DNA from: Serratia nevei | Lineage (GTDB): Bacteria > Pseudomonadota > Gammaproteobacteria > Enterobacterales > Enterobacteriaceae | DNA: 64,000 nt | Assembly: GCF_037948395.1 (NCBI RefSeq) | Contig: NZ_CP149940.1 | Span: 4,588,001 to 4,652,000 of the forward strand | Direction: 5' to 3' | In this document: positions 9,041-17,312 of the stretch, piece by piece | Layout: every line of letters starts with the position of its first letter | Numbering within the stretch: the stretch's first letter is position 1 | Made by a program: the position numbers and the translations under genes | The notes under the pieces: generated by a model | The model's database searches: none | Told to the model about the DNA's origin: nothing | The model's input: the letters and a program-made list of their open reading frames with translations, nothing else

Positions 9041-9202
9041 GCACTTATATCCAATCACGCAGCCCTGCACGCTCGGCTGAGTCGTGCCACAGTGGCCAGC
9101 GCCAGTGTAAAGAAAATTAGCCGCCTTGCCGCCAATGATGCAGCAGCCGCTCGAGATAATGTGGAAAAAAGTCTATTACTACGGGAGGATCACGCAGGAT
9201 AA
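9041..9202 (+). pseudogene. In-frame coding-like extension after the DUF2913 stop
   Basis: After the TAA at 9038-9040 the same frame runs 53 codons to a TAA at 9200-9202. It encodes an alanine-rich, probably helical segment that includes LHARLSRATVASASVKK and RLAANDAAAARD. The bias to GC-rich codons contrasts with the AT-rich DNA that follows. It is either the former C-terminus cut off by a nonsense change or the tail of another lost gene. No start codon with a good ribosome site was seen. Confidence 0.35.
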
Positions 9203-9405
9203 CAAACAGATTACCGAAGGAATGCTTTTTTCTTGCCGGGAGAATACAGGCAACCCACCTTGCGAAGTGGTCTATACTCCATAGACAAGTAAGCTTTTAT
9301 TACCAAAGAGACATAACAAGAAGAGGCCCATTAAGAGGCCCTTGCAATCTTCAATTATGTTCCATCAACCCCATCCCATAGTGGATACATTATGGGATGC
9401 GTACC
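9203..9405. other. Intergenic stretch without a recognised gene
   Basis: AT-rich DNA at the left end of a 1.4-kb gap between DUF2913 and the iucD-like gene. No frame of coding character, promoter or terminator stands out here. The rest of the gap holds the two remnants listed next and otherwise AT-rich sequence at 9798-10218 with nothing recognisable. Confidence 0.6.
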
Positions 9406-9797
9406 CTATTTTTTAGGCGCGGAACAAAGCCTCTCTGGCATCCTGCCGTTATACATGACAAGGTTGCCATCATCTAACTTTGCAAGTTTCAGCACATAGA
9501 GTCGTTTGTTAACACCCAGAAAAAATTTTTTCGCCTCGCCTAAGGAGAAGTTATCTCATCTAAGATAATTAGGCTATCGATTAAGAACCTCATAATCGCT
9601 CTATTAGACCCACTCTTAGTTCGGTACATAGCCGAAACATCAGCATCTTCCCATCCTTCTTGCCATTGATGGCATAGTAGCAAGTCAGGCCTTTATATCA
9701 GCGCAATCGCCTTACGCGGGGTAGCCGCTCCTCTTTGAGAGCCCATTGGCATTGAGTCGATGTTCACTAAACGCGCAACACATTTTGTATATGGCAT
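9406..9797 (-). pseudogene. Decayed gene with one internal stop and one frameshift
   Basis: Reading the minus strand from the ATG at 9797 gives MPYTKCVARLVNIDSMPMGS and onward for 34 codons, then a TAA at 9693-9695. The same frame then continues coding-like for 50 codons (LLCHQWQEGWEDADVSAMYR, later SNRAIMRFLIDSLIILDEI) to a TAG. Restoring one base near 9546 moves into the frame LGEAKKFFLGVNKRLYVLKL, which ends at the TAG at 9406-9408. The total of 392 bases is one short of 131 codons, as a single deletion predicts. I do not recognise the family. Two independent lesions in one otherwise coherent frame argue for a dead gene. Confidence 0.6.
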
Positions 9798-10218
9798 GAA
9801 CACTTCTTGTCCTATCACTTAACGCTCACAGGGGGCGAATTCTATTGATTCAGGATGAGAACGACGAAGTAAGGGAACCTCTTCCTCAGGCCCCCCCCTG
9901 CTCATTCACTCAACAAGCAGCTATGAACAAGCATTCAACCCATTGAATTAAAATGTAAAAAAAGAAGTATAATAAACTGATTTCATAATTTCACTTTTAA
10001 TTTCATTTTTTCAAAATACCCCCTGATTCTAATATCACGTTATTTCACCTTCTCAGCGCCTATTTTAGGGTTATTCTAAGCAACGAACACCCGATCCCGG
10101 AAATGCAAAACGAACGCAGGCTGGCACATACACCAGAAAATCAGATGAGAATCCATACGATGGGTAGCCGCTTCAGGCGATCGTTTTCATGGCGTCGAGA
10201 CTCAGGGATATCGGATTT

Positions 10219-10362
10219 TTACGTAGGAATAATCATTAAAACCACATGCAAGCTTTCATAGGGATTTTCATGGAAAGAAATACGCCCGTAGCCTTTACCT
10301 GATGCGCTACCTAATTCTAAACGGGCATTTAAAAATTCGGTATTTCTTGGCCCGTACAGATT
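10219..10362 (-). pseudogene. Remnant of a gene's 3' end
   Basis: A frame of 47 codons on the minus strand includes LYGPRNTEFLNARLELGSAS and ISFHENPYESLHVVLMIIPT. It ends in TAA at 10219-10221 and is bounded upstream by a TAA at 10363-10365 with no usable start. Residue composition and the clean C-terminus look like a genuine protein tail. The family is not recognised. Confidence 0.4.
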
Positions 10363-10447
10363 TTAATTAAATTTAATTCGTGAAGCTTACTTATAAGAAA
10401 AAGGCAGCCTGGTTGCTATAAGCCACCCTATCTGCAGCCGTATTTCT

Positions 10448-10466
10448 GGGTATTATTCTCATTATA
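10448..10466. promoter_or_regulatory. Probable Fur box upstream of the iucD-like gene
   Basis: On the minus strand the 19 bases match the Fur consensus at 13 positions, with the characteristic TAATGAGAAT core. The site ends 13 bases before the ATG at 10480, where bound Fur would block the promoter or ribosome access. It is weaker than the box at 7185. Confidence 0.5.
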
Positions 10467-10479
10467 CTGGAGCTTATTA

Positions 10480-11775
10480 ATGAATCAGCGTTTGGATATC
10501 ATCGGCATTGGCCTTGGCCCGTCGAATCTTAGCCTGGCGGCCTTAGGAAGTGAAATAGAAGGGTTTACGGGGCAATTCCTGGAGCGCAAACCTCATTTCT
10601 CCTGGCACCCAGGGATGATCCTGGCGGATTGCAGCATGCAGACCAACTTTTTAAAAGACCTGGTGAGTGCAGTTGCCCCCACCAATCGCTACAGCTTTCT
10701 CAACTATCTGGTAAAAAACAGAAAGTTCTATCGTTTTCTGACGACGGAGCAGCGCACCGCATCGCGTGAAGAGTTCGCCGATTACCTCACCTGGGCCGCC
10801 GGCGGGATGGACTCGTTGGCGTTTAACCAAGACGTTCAGCAGATCGAGTTCGACGATCGGCAGCGCCAGTTCGTGGTGACCACCTCGAATAAGGTCTTCC
10901 ACGCCAAACACGTCAGCATTGGTATAGGCAAGAAAATAAAGTTGCCGGATTGCGTGACGGCGCAAAGCGATCGCTGTTTCCACGCCAGTGAAATGATGCT
11001 TCGCAACCCCGATTTGACCGGCAAACGCGTGGCGATCGTCGGCGGCGGCCAGAGCGGCGCCGATCTGTTCCTGAATATTTTTAAAGGGGAATGGGGCCAG
11101 CCGGAACAGCTCGACTGGATATCGCGCCGCAACAATTACAACGCGCTTGATGAAGCGGCCTTTGCCAACGAATACTTCACGCCCGATTACGTCGAGAGCT
11201 TTTACTCGCTGGATAGCGCGGCCAAGCGGCATATGCTGGCCGAACAGAAGATGACCTCAGACGGCATCACCAGTGAGTCGCTGCTGGCGATTTATCGCGC
11301 CATGTACCACCGCTTCGATGTCCTGCGCGAGAAATTATGGGTGCGCCTGCTGCCCAGCCGTTCGCTGACGGCCGTGAAACACACGCTGGATAACGCCTAC
11401 CAACTCGAAACGCGTCATCATCTCGATCACGGTGAGGAAGCCTTCAAGGCGGACGTGGTGATCTTTGCCACCGGTTATCAGACGGCCACGCCAGAGTTCC
11501 TTGAACCTTTGGCCCACCGCCTGCTGACCACTGCGGATGGCGAATACCGCATCGCCCCAGACTTTACCTTTGAGTGGGAAGGCCCGGCGGAGAACTGCTT
11601 ATTCGCCATGAACGCCAGTATGCACAATCACGGCATCGCCGATCCGCAGTTGAGCCTGATGGCGTGGCGATCGGCCCGGATTCTTAATCGGGCGTTAGAC
11701 CACAAGCCATTTGATCTGGGAACCACGCCGACGGCCATTCAATGGCGCAGTGAAAGCGTGCCACACGCGTTTTAA
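10480..11775 (+). CDS. iucD: IucD-like L-lysine N6-hydroxylase
   Basis: The 431-residue flavin monooxygenase has the FAD motif GIGLGPSN (10-17), the SWHPGM and LKDLVSAVAPTN blocks, an NADPH loop VAIVGGGQSGAD, the RRNNYNALDEAAFANEYF block and a terminal ATGYQTATPE. These are shared almost word for word with aerobactin IucD, which hydroxylates the side-chain nitrogen of lysine using FAD and NADPH; ornithine or cadaverine hydroxylases are less close. GGAG lies eight bases before the ATG and a Fur box just upstream. No iucA, iucB or iucC follows. Instead, an ATP-grasp gene starts 50 bases downstream, so N6-hydroxylysine probably enters a pathway other than aerobactin. Confidence 0.85.
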   Translation: MNQRLDIIGIGLGPSNLSLAALGSEIEGFTGQFLERKPHFSWHPGMILADCSMQTNFLKDLVSAVAPTNRYSFLNYLVKNRKFYRFLTTEQRTASREEFADYLTWAAGGMDSLAFNQDVQQIEFDDRQRQFVVTTSNKVFHAKHVSIGIGKKIKLPDCVTAQSDRCFHASEMMLRNPDLTGKRVAIVGGGQSGADLFLNIFKGEWGQPEQLDWISRRNNYNALDEAAFANEYFTPDYVESFYSLDSAAKRHMLAEQKMTSDGITSESLLAIYRAMYHRFDVLREKLWVRLLPSRSLTAVKHTLDNAYQLETRHHLDHGEEAFKADVVIFATGYQTATPEFLEPLAHRLLTTADGEYRIAPDFTFEWEGPAENCLFAMNASMHNHGIADPQLSLMAWRSARILNRALDHKPFDLGTTPTAIQWRSESVPHAF

Positions 11776-11825
11776 ATACAAGAACGTCTTAATCATTGTC
11801 ACTACGCTTTGATGGAATTACGTAT

Positions 11826-12710
11826 ATGAAAAGACAAGTCATTAAATTTATTACAAAGCAGCTGGCCGTATTGGCCCCCGAATTCAAGGCCAGATTGCTC
11901 TACAAAAAAGCATTTGGCAAACCGTTGAACTTGCAGGCGCCATCCACCTGGAATGAAAAGATCAATCACCTGAAGTTGAATGGCTATAGCCACAATGCGT
12001 TGGTGAAGCAGTGTGCAGATAAATATGCGGTAAGACAGTACATCAAAGATCAAGGGTGCGAAGAGATCCTTAATGAATTGTACTTTGCCTGTGATTCAGT
12101 GAACGATATTCCGTGGGACGCATTACCGGATAAGTTTGTGATCAAAGGGAATCACGGTTCCGGGTATAACCTGATTTGCCAGAATAAAAAATTGCTGAAT
12201 ATCAAGAGCGCCAAAAAATTGATCGATGGCTGGATGAAAGACGATTATTGGAAAACCTATGTAGAGCTCAACTACAAAGGGATACAAAAAAAGATCATTG
12301 GGGAGAAATATATCGAATCGGCCAATGGTCACGGGCCTGAAGACTATAAAATCTATTGTTTCCGCGGTGTACCTTACTGCACGTTGCTGTGTGTCGGCAG
12401 AGATACCGGGTCGCCGAAGTATTACTTCTTTGACAAAGATTTCAAGTTTCTGTGCTACAGCGATGACTGCCTGGCCTTGAGCCAGGAAGAAATAGACGCC
12501 TTCGTGAAGCCAGAAGGCTACGATGAGCTGTTTGAGTATGCTTCACGCTTGTCCGCGCCCTTCGAGTTTGTTCGCGTTGATTTCTACATCTCCAAAGGCC
12601 GGATCATTTTCGGCGAATTGACCTTTACCCCCTCCGCCGGGCTGGATACGGATATCCTGCCGCCAACCGATGTTTTGCTTGGCGAGATGTTGACGTTGCA
12701 ACAGCACTGA
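11826..12710 (+). CDS. TupA-type ATP-grasp ligase
   Basis: The 294-residue protein follows the ATP-grasp TupA family: an N-terminal NEKINHLKL segment, LPDKFVIKGNHGSGYNLIC (nucleotide-binding lysine and glycine loop), GEKYIES, DYKIYCFRG, and FVRVDFYISKGRIIFGELT with the acidic metal ligands. ATP-grasp ligases make amide or ester bonds through acyl phosphates. Family members mostly occur in polysaccharide or peptide-like polymer loci. The ATG at 11826 is preferred over a TTG at 11796 because it begins a typical MKRQVIKFITKQ. Its place directly after a lysine N6-hydroxylase suggests the two act on one product, a pairing I do not know from a described pathway. Confidence 0.8.
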   Translation: MKRQVIKFITKQLAVLAPEFKARLLYKKAFGKPLNLQAPSTWNEKINHLKLNGYSHNALVKQCADKYAVRQYIKDQGCEEILNELYFACDSVNDIPWDALPDKFVIKGNHGSGYNLICQNKKLLNIKSAKKLIDGWMKDDYWKTYVELNYKGIQKKIIGEKYIESANGHGPEDYKIYCFRGVPYCTLLCVGRDTGSPKYYFFDKDFKFLCYSDDCLALSQEEIDAFVKPEGYDELFEYASRLSAPFEFVRVDFYISKGRIIFGELTFTPSAGLDTDILPPTDVLLGEMLTLQQH

Positions 12711-12754
12711 TTTTCACCTGGCCCCACGGTGAAGCTCGGCCACGCCTGAGCAGA

Positions 12755-12793
12755 AATACCGGCCGGCACGTTTGCCGCCTGCCGGTCGGTATT
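12755..12793 (+). terminator. Hairpin after the ATP-grasp gene
   Basis: Arms AATACCGGCCGGCA (12755-12768) and TGCCGGTCGGTATT (12780-12793) pair with one mismatch around an 11-base loop, 44 bases after the stop codon. There is no T-run, so the call rests on position and stem strength. Confidence 0.45.
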
Positions 12794-13045
12794 GCCTTGA
12801 GGGTTATCAGGCCGAGGCTCTCGCCTGTTCTTCCGCCGTGACGGCAACATCTCCGCCTCCCGCCCTTGGCTATCCGCACCAGCCCCAAGGGCAATACCTC
12901 AACCAGGTTGCATAACCATTTGAAAAACAATGGTATTGAGCGATTAATAAGAATCACTTACATATTTATAATAAAATGTTCTATATGTATAGGAAGCTAT
13001 AATATAAGATACCGGAAAGTTTCCCTGGTGTTGTTGTGTGTCTTT

Positions 13046-13069
13046 GCCCTATTTTATAGGGCTTTTTTT
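13046..13069 (+). terminator. Rho-independent terminator
   Basis: GCCCTAT and ATAGGGC enclose a three-base loop and are followed by a run of seven T. It is the clearest plus-strand terminator in the 613-base gap at 12711-13323, which otherwise holds the hairpin at 12755 and the inverted repeat at 13159. A short open frame across it (12866-13084) is not convincing. Confidence 0.75.
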
Positions 13070-13158
13070 GCTAAACAACGTTGATAACCGTGTGTTTTCA
13101 CCCTTCTTCGCCGTTTGCTCACCCACAAAAATCATAACCATTTCTAATTAATTGTAAT

Positions 13159-13192
13159 CCTTGTTATTCCTGACTTATCAATAATAACAAGG
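13159..13192. repeat. Perfect 10-bp inverted repeat upstream of the esterase gene
   Basis: CCTTGTTATT at 13159-13168 is matched by AATAACAAGG at 13183-13192 with a 14-base spacer. It lies 132 bases before the esterase start and could be an operator or an mRNA hairpin. It does not resemble a Fur box. Confidence 0.4.
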
Positions 13193-13323
13193 GGTTGCTA
13201 TTAACCCGGCAAAGCAACTGGCGGCCCTCTGTGGGCTGCGGCCGCACTTCGCCGTCGGAATGCCCGCCCTAAAGGTAGGTTTTGCCGGCCCCGAACGGAT
13301 GCTACTATCGGCTTTTTACAAGG

Positions 13324-14250
13324 ATGTTGATCCGCATGTTCTTGTCCAACCGGCGTTTTATCTCCGCGCTTCTGGCGCTCGCCATCGGCCTTTGGCTGCC
13401 GGGCTCCGTGCTGGCCAGGCCCGACCTGGAACGCAAGATCGGCACTACCGTTGCCGATAGCGATTCTGCAGATTACCGTTTCAGCGATCTGCGCTTCACC
13501 TCCGCCGACGGCCAACGGCATTACCGCGTTCGCATCGCCCAGCCGCGCCAGGCCCCTGCGCCTGACGGTTATCCAACGGTTTATTTCCTCGACGGCAATG
13601 CAGTGGTGATGGGATTGAATCCCGCCTTGCTGGCCAAATTGGCGGCGGCGAAGCGGCCACCGGTGCTGGTGATGATCGGCTATGACAACGATCTGCGCAT
13701 CGATGCCGCCGGCCGCGCCTACGACTATACGCTCCCTCTGCCGGCGGGCCTGAAGCAACCGCCGCGGGGTGGCGGGGGCGCGGATGCGTTCCTGCAATTG
13801 ATTGAAACTCGGATCAAACCGGCGATCGCCGCCAAACTGGCGGTCGATCCGCAGCGGCAAACGCTGTGGGGTCACTCCTATGGCGGGCTCTTCGTGCTGC
13901 ACACATTGTTCACCCATCCCACCGCCTTCCAACGCTACATCGCCGTGGAACCCTCGCTGTGGTGGGGCAACGGCATGATCCTGCAAGAAGCGCAGCAGAT
14001 GATGGCGCGGCGCCCGGCGCCGGTGGCGAAGCTGCAACTGTGGGTTGGCTTGGCGGAACGCGATCGTGCGGCCCCGCCCGGCGTGAAGAGCCCCGCTCTG
14101 CCGGCGGACGCAACGCGTTTATTGGCCGAACACCTGGCGCAGCTCGACGGTCTCGCCGTCGGCTATCGGGAGTGGCCGGCCTTAGGACACGGCGCCATGC
14201 TGGATGCCGCCATCGAGCCGGCGCTGAGCAGCGTCATAACAGAGAACTAA
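13324..14250 (+). CDS. IroE/Fes-like periplasmic siderophore esterase
   Basis: This alpha/beta-hydrolase of the putative esterase family is 308 residues from the ATG at 13324; an ATG at 13336 with AAGGA 11 bases upstream is an equal alternative. It begins with a signal peptide (FLSNRRFISALLALAIGLWL, cleaved near VLA-RPD). The nucleophile elbow GHSYGG places the catalytic serine near residue 185, and a LGHGAM motif near the C-terminus supplies the histidine. Related proteins such as IroE hydrolyse enterobactin or salmochelin trilactones in the periplasm. Proximity to siderophore genes supports an iron role; substrate choice is inference, and a general esterase remains possible. Confidence 0.7.
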   Translation: MLIRMFLSNRRFISALLALAIGLWLPGSVLARPDLERKIGTTVADSDSADYRFSDLRFTSADGQRHYRVRIAQPRQAPAPDGYPTVYFLDGNAVVMGLNPALLAKLAAAKRPPVLVMIGYDNDLRIDAAGRAYDYTLPLPAGLKQPPRGGGGADAFLQLIETRIKPAIAAKLAVDPQRQTLWGHSYGGLFVLHTLFTHPTAFQRYIAVEPSLWWGNGMILQEAQQMMARRPAPVAKLQLWVGLAERDRAAPPGVKSPALPADATRLLAEHLAQLDGLAVGYREWPALGHGAMLDAAIEPALSSVITEN

Positions 14251-14677
14251 ATCAGCGGATCAGAAGGTATCGGCCACATTTTCATCTGCGGCGCATATCT
14301 TCTGATGAGAAGAGTGTTTAATATCTGAGACAGCGAGTGGCGGGCGCGGGTGGGCGCGTCAAAAAACAAAGTGGCTCCCCCGTCGGCAAGTGAGCTTGCT
14401 CTATCCGGTGGAGCCATACAGTACTGCAGTTTTCCCGGTGGGGCCCTGGTGAGGCGCAAGTAGGAAAAGATGGTGTAAGCAGGGCATTTCAGCGTTTTAA
14501 TACCGCCTGTTTCACTATTTTCTTCTCCCTGTGACGCCTACTATAAGCGCCCCCTCACCCGGCGGAAAAGGGTGAAAACCACCCTTGAAATACATTAACG
14601 GAAGTGATATTAGAAGCGGTTGAGGCGAAAGTGCCTAGTTCAGTTTTGAATAATTAAATCAGGGAATTATATTAAAA
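14251..14677. other. Intergenic stretch, 427 bases
   Basis: No convincing gene. It holds a small hairpin AAGGGTG/CACCCTT at 14568-14586 without a T-run, and an AT-rich zone just before the GNAT gene that probably contains its promoter. Confidence 0.5.
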
Positions 14678-15088
14678 ATGAATATTAATATCACCGACAA
14701 ACCCAACCCGCAGGATGAAGAGTTCGTTATCGACAGCCTCTGGGCTCACAACCATAAAACCCAGCCCGTAGACATTCACCCACTGTTTCTGACCGTCACC
14801 GACGACAACCAGCAGATCGTCGGCGGCCTCGTCGCACGTACCTGGTGGGGCGGCCTGGAAGTGCAGTATCTGTGGGTCGGCGAGCGGTGTCGCAAGAGTG
14901 GTTACGGCCGCCAATTGATGCAACTGGCCGAAGAAGAAGCCCGCAAGCGCGGTTGCCATATGGCCTATGTCGATACCTTCGATTTCCAGGCCCGGGGCTT
15001 CTACGAAAAACTGGGCTACCGGGTCTACGGCGAGCTGGGCGACTACGCGCATCGCCACACCCGCCATTACCTGGCTAAAAGCCTGTAA
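14678..15088 (+). CDS. GNAT-family N-acetyltransferase
   Basis: This 136-residue protein has the acetyl-CoA pyrophosphate loop RKSGYGRQL after the beta-strand VQYLWVGERC, then a helix LMQLAEEEARKRGC and the closing FDFQARGFYEKLGYRVYGEL, which are the ordered GNAT motifs. Substrate cannot be assigned. It lies 27 bases before a LuxR-type regulator and may share its transcript. A ribosome site is weak (CAGGGAATTA is 14 bases off), but the N-terminus fits the family. Confidence 0.8.
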   Translation: MNINITDKPNPQDEEFVIDSLWAHNHKTQPVDIHPLFLTVTDDNQQIVGGLVARTWWGGLEVQYLWVGERCRKSGYGRQLMQLAEEEARKRGCHMAYVDTFDFQARGFYEKLGYRVYGELGDYAHRHTRHYLAKSL

Positions 15089-15115
15089 CGCGGCCTGAGC
15101 GGCGCAGAGGTAGGT

Positions 15116-15805
15116 ATGGGTTCATCGCATAAAAATAATGAATCTTATTTTAAGGGCCTCATCACCATGATGGAGCACCTGAGCGAGCCCTGGGGCATCA
15201 AAGACCAGCTGTCCCGCCACCTTTATATGAATCGCGCCGCTTATCTCTATACCAATACGCCGCTGAATTTCGACGTCGCCGGCAAATATGACCACGAATT
15301 CCCCGCCGACTGGGCCGACTCCGCCGCCGACTTTATCGAGCATGACAAGATGACCGAAGCGGCGCGCGATCGGGTCACGGTCATAGAAACGCACTACTGG
15401 TACGGCAAAGACAGCCTGACGCCGTTTATCAGCGAAAAGCTGCCGGTGTACAACGATGACAAACAGGTGATTGGCGTGATCTGGAACGCCAAGCCGATGA
15501 ACAGCCTGTCGCCGCTGAAATACATCAATCAGCAAAAGCCCAGCGTGTTGACCACCGAAGTCAATAACGAGCTGTTCACCCGTGCCGAACTCGATGTCAT
15601 TTTTCTTATGCTTCAGCGATTTACGGTGAAAGAGATCGCCAAAATCTATAACGTCAGCAATAAGACCATCGAAAACCGCATTTATAACATTTACCAGAAG
15701 GCCAACGTGCATACTCAGCAGCAATTTGAGGAGTACTGCAAATACGCCAACCTGGATAACTACATTCCCGATCGCCTGATAACCAAAGGCATTCAGTTTA
15801 TTTGA
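15116..15805 (+). CDS. LuxR-type helix-turn-helix regulator with N-terminal sensor domain
   Basis: The 229-residue protein ends in a LuxR/GerE-type DNA-binding domain (about 150-210) in which LFTRAELDVIFLMLQRFTVK leads to EIAKIYNVSNKTIENRIYNI. The N-terminal 130 residues look like a PAS-like sensor (ITMMEHLSEPWGIKD, later HYWYGKDSLTPFI). GAGGTAGGT sits directly before the ATG at 15116; an internal ATG at 15167 is less likely. The next gene, an NCS1 permease, begins 20 bases after the stop, so this regulator may control uptake by that permease. The signal it senses is unknown. Confidence 0.8.
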   Translation: MGSSHKNNESYFKGLITMMEHLSEPWGIKDQLSRHLYMNRAAYLYTNTPLNFDVAGKYDHEFPADWADSAADFIEHDKMTEAARDRVTVIETHYWYGKDSLTPFISEKLPVYNDDKQVIGVIWNAKPMNSLSPLKYINQQKPSVLTTEVNNELFTRAELDVIFLMLQRFTVKEIAKIYNVSNKTIENRIYNIYQKANVHTQQQFEEYCKYANLDNYIPDRLITKGIQFI

Positions 15806-15825
15806 ACCGCAAGGAAGATCTCACC

Positions 15826-17127
15826 GTGATAAAGATCGAAGATTATCCGCTCACCCGGGTGCCGCAGGATAAAAGAGTTTCGTTTTTAAGCGTGGCCATC
15901 GTGCATATGGGCATGTTGACCGCGCTGGACCAGTTCATGCTCGGCGCCGTACTCGGCAACTCCATGACGCTGATTGACGCCTTCACCGCCATTTTCGTCG
16001 GCAGCCTGATCTTCGGCGTGGTGACCTACGGCCTGGGGCTGGCGGGCATGCGCGAAGGGATTTCCGGCAGCCTGCTGGCGCGCTGGTGCGGCTTCGGCCG
16101 TCTGGGGTCGGTGCTGATCGGCGTGGTGGTGGCCGTCAGCCTGTTGGGTTGGTTCGGCATTCAGAACGCCATTTTCGCCAAGTCGCTCGACTTCGCGCTC
16201 GGCAATAAGCTGGGCTTCGGCCTGGCCGCCGGGCTCTCGGGCACGCTGCTGACCATCCTGGTGGCATTCGGCTTCAAAGCGCTGCGCATCGCCGCCCGTA
16301 TCGCGGTGCCGATGTTCATCATGCTGGTGGCCTATATATCGGTGACCGCACTGACCGGGCATAACCTGCAGGAGATCATCCAGCTGGCGCCGCCGGGTGA
16401 ACCGCTGACCATCAGCGCCGGCATCACCATCGTCGTCGGCGGCGCCATCGTGGCCAGCCTGATGACGCCCGACCTGACCCGTTACTCCAAAAACGGCAAG
16501 CACGTGCTCGGCGTCACGATCTTCACCATCATCGCCGGCGAGTTCGTGGTGAACGGTCTGGCAATCCTGATCGCCAAAACCCTGGGCACCGCCGATGTGG
16601 TCACCATCATGTCGCAAGCAGCCGGCGGCGCCGGTTTGCTGGTCGTGGTGTTCTCCACCCTGCGCGTCAACGATCTCAACCTGTATTCCTCTTCGCTGGG
16701 CATCGTCAACGCGGTGGAAGGCATCACCGGCAAAAAGCTGAAGTACACCTACACCACTCTGGTGATCGGGATTCTGGGCACCACGCTGTCGGTGCTGGGC
16801 ATTCTGGACCGCTTTGTCGACTTCCTGACGGTGCTTGGCGTAGTCTTCCCGCCGATTATCGGCATCATGCTGGTGGACTATTATCTGCTGCGCAGCCACC
16901 GCAAAATCCTGGACGAGAGCCGCCGCACGGGCCAGCTGCCAAACGAGACGCCAACCATCGGCTGGGCGGCGATCGTCGCCAGCATCGCCGGTGGCGCCGT
17001 GGGTCTGGCGACCGAATGGGGCGTACCGACCATCAACTCTCTGGTGGCCGCCAGCCTGCTGTATTGGGTGCTCAAACTGGCCTTCAGCCGGGCGCAAAAA
17101 CCGCTGGCCTCACAGAAGTCGCTCTGA
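15826..17127 (+). CDS. NCS1-family cytosine/purine-type permease
   Basis: The 433-residue integral membrane protein has about 12 hydrophobic segments and the NCS1 start LDQFMLGAVLGNSMTLIDAF. GIQNAIFAKSLDF and MTPDLTRYSKNGK match the CodB branch. I place the start at a GTG at 15826 because AAGGA lies ten bases before it; the TTG at 15802 overlaps the upstream stop without a ribosome site. The family carries nucleobases, allantoin or related compounds with protons or sodium. A strong hairpin follows at 17148. The exact substrate is not known; the tight link to a LuxR-type regulator is the only context. Confidence 0.85.
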   Translation: MIKIEDYPLTRVPQDKRVSFLSVAIVHMGMLTALDQFMLGAVLGNSMTLIDAFTAIFVGSLIFGVVTYGLGLAGMREGISGSLLARWCGFGRLGSVLIGVVVAVSLLGWFGIQNAIFAKSLDFALGNKLGFGLAAGLSGTLLTILVAFGFKALRIAARIAVPMFIMLVAYISVTALTGHNLQEIIQLAPPGEPLTISAGITIVVGGAIVASLMTPDLTRYSKNGKHVLGVTIFTIIAGEFVVNGLAILIAKTLGTADVVTIMSQAAGGAGLLVVVFSTLRVNDLNLYSSSLGIVNAVEGITGKKLKYTYTTLVIGILGTTLSVLGILDRFVDFLTVLGVVFPPIIGIMLVDYYLLRSHRKILDESRRTGQLPNETPTIGWAAIVASIAGGAVGLATEWGVPTINSLVAASLLYWVLKLAFSRAQKPLASQKSL

Positions 17128-17147
17128 TTTTCGCCCATGAGTTAATG

Positions 17148-17174
17148 CACTCCTCCGGTGACGGGGGAGTGTTT
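17148..17174 (+). terminator. Terminator after the NCS1 permease
   Basis: CACTCC and GGAGTG arms (17148-17153, 17166-17171) close a GC-rich hairpin followed by TTTA, 21 bases after the stop codon. Confidence 0.6.
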
Positions 17175-17278
17175 ATGCTCAGGAAAGGTGGGCGTAACGG
17201 AAAAGAATGGGCCGATCGCGCGGACAAACGGCCATGATGGTTAGGGTCCCTGGTGTCGGTAGCAAGCTATCTATTAGG

Positions 17279-17312
17279 CTCAGAGTGTGGCAGCGCCCCC
17301 TCTGAGTTTTTT
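17279..17312 (+). terminator. Second plus-strand terminator
   Basis: CTCAGAG (17279-17285) pairs with CTCTGAG (17300-17306), followed by six T. It sits in the 529-base gap 17128-17656, which is otherwise AT-rich and holds the probable promoter of the XRE regulator gene near its right end. I looked for a preQ1 riboswitch here because of the downstream genes and did not find one. Confidence 0.7.

Noticed and set aside
12866..13084. 72-codon frame after the ATP-grasp gene
   Set aside because: Runs through a Rho-independent terminator and reads as random basic and hydrophobic sequence.
14247..14459. 70-codon minus-strand frame in the gap before the GNAT gene
   Set aside because: No ribosome site, no coding character, overlaps the end of the esterase gene.
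15886..17097. 403-codon frame opposite the NCS1 permease
   Set aside because: Low-complexity Gln/His/Asp/Gly-rich translation typical of antisense to membrane protein genes.
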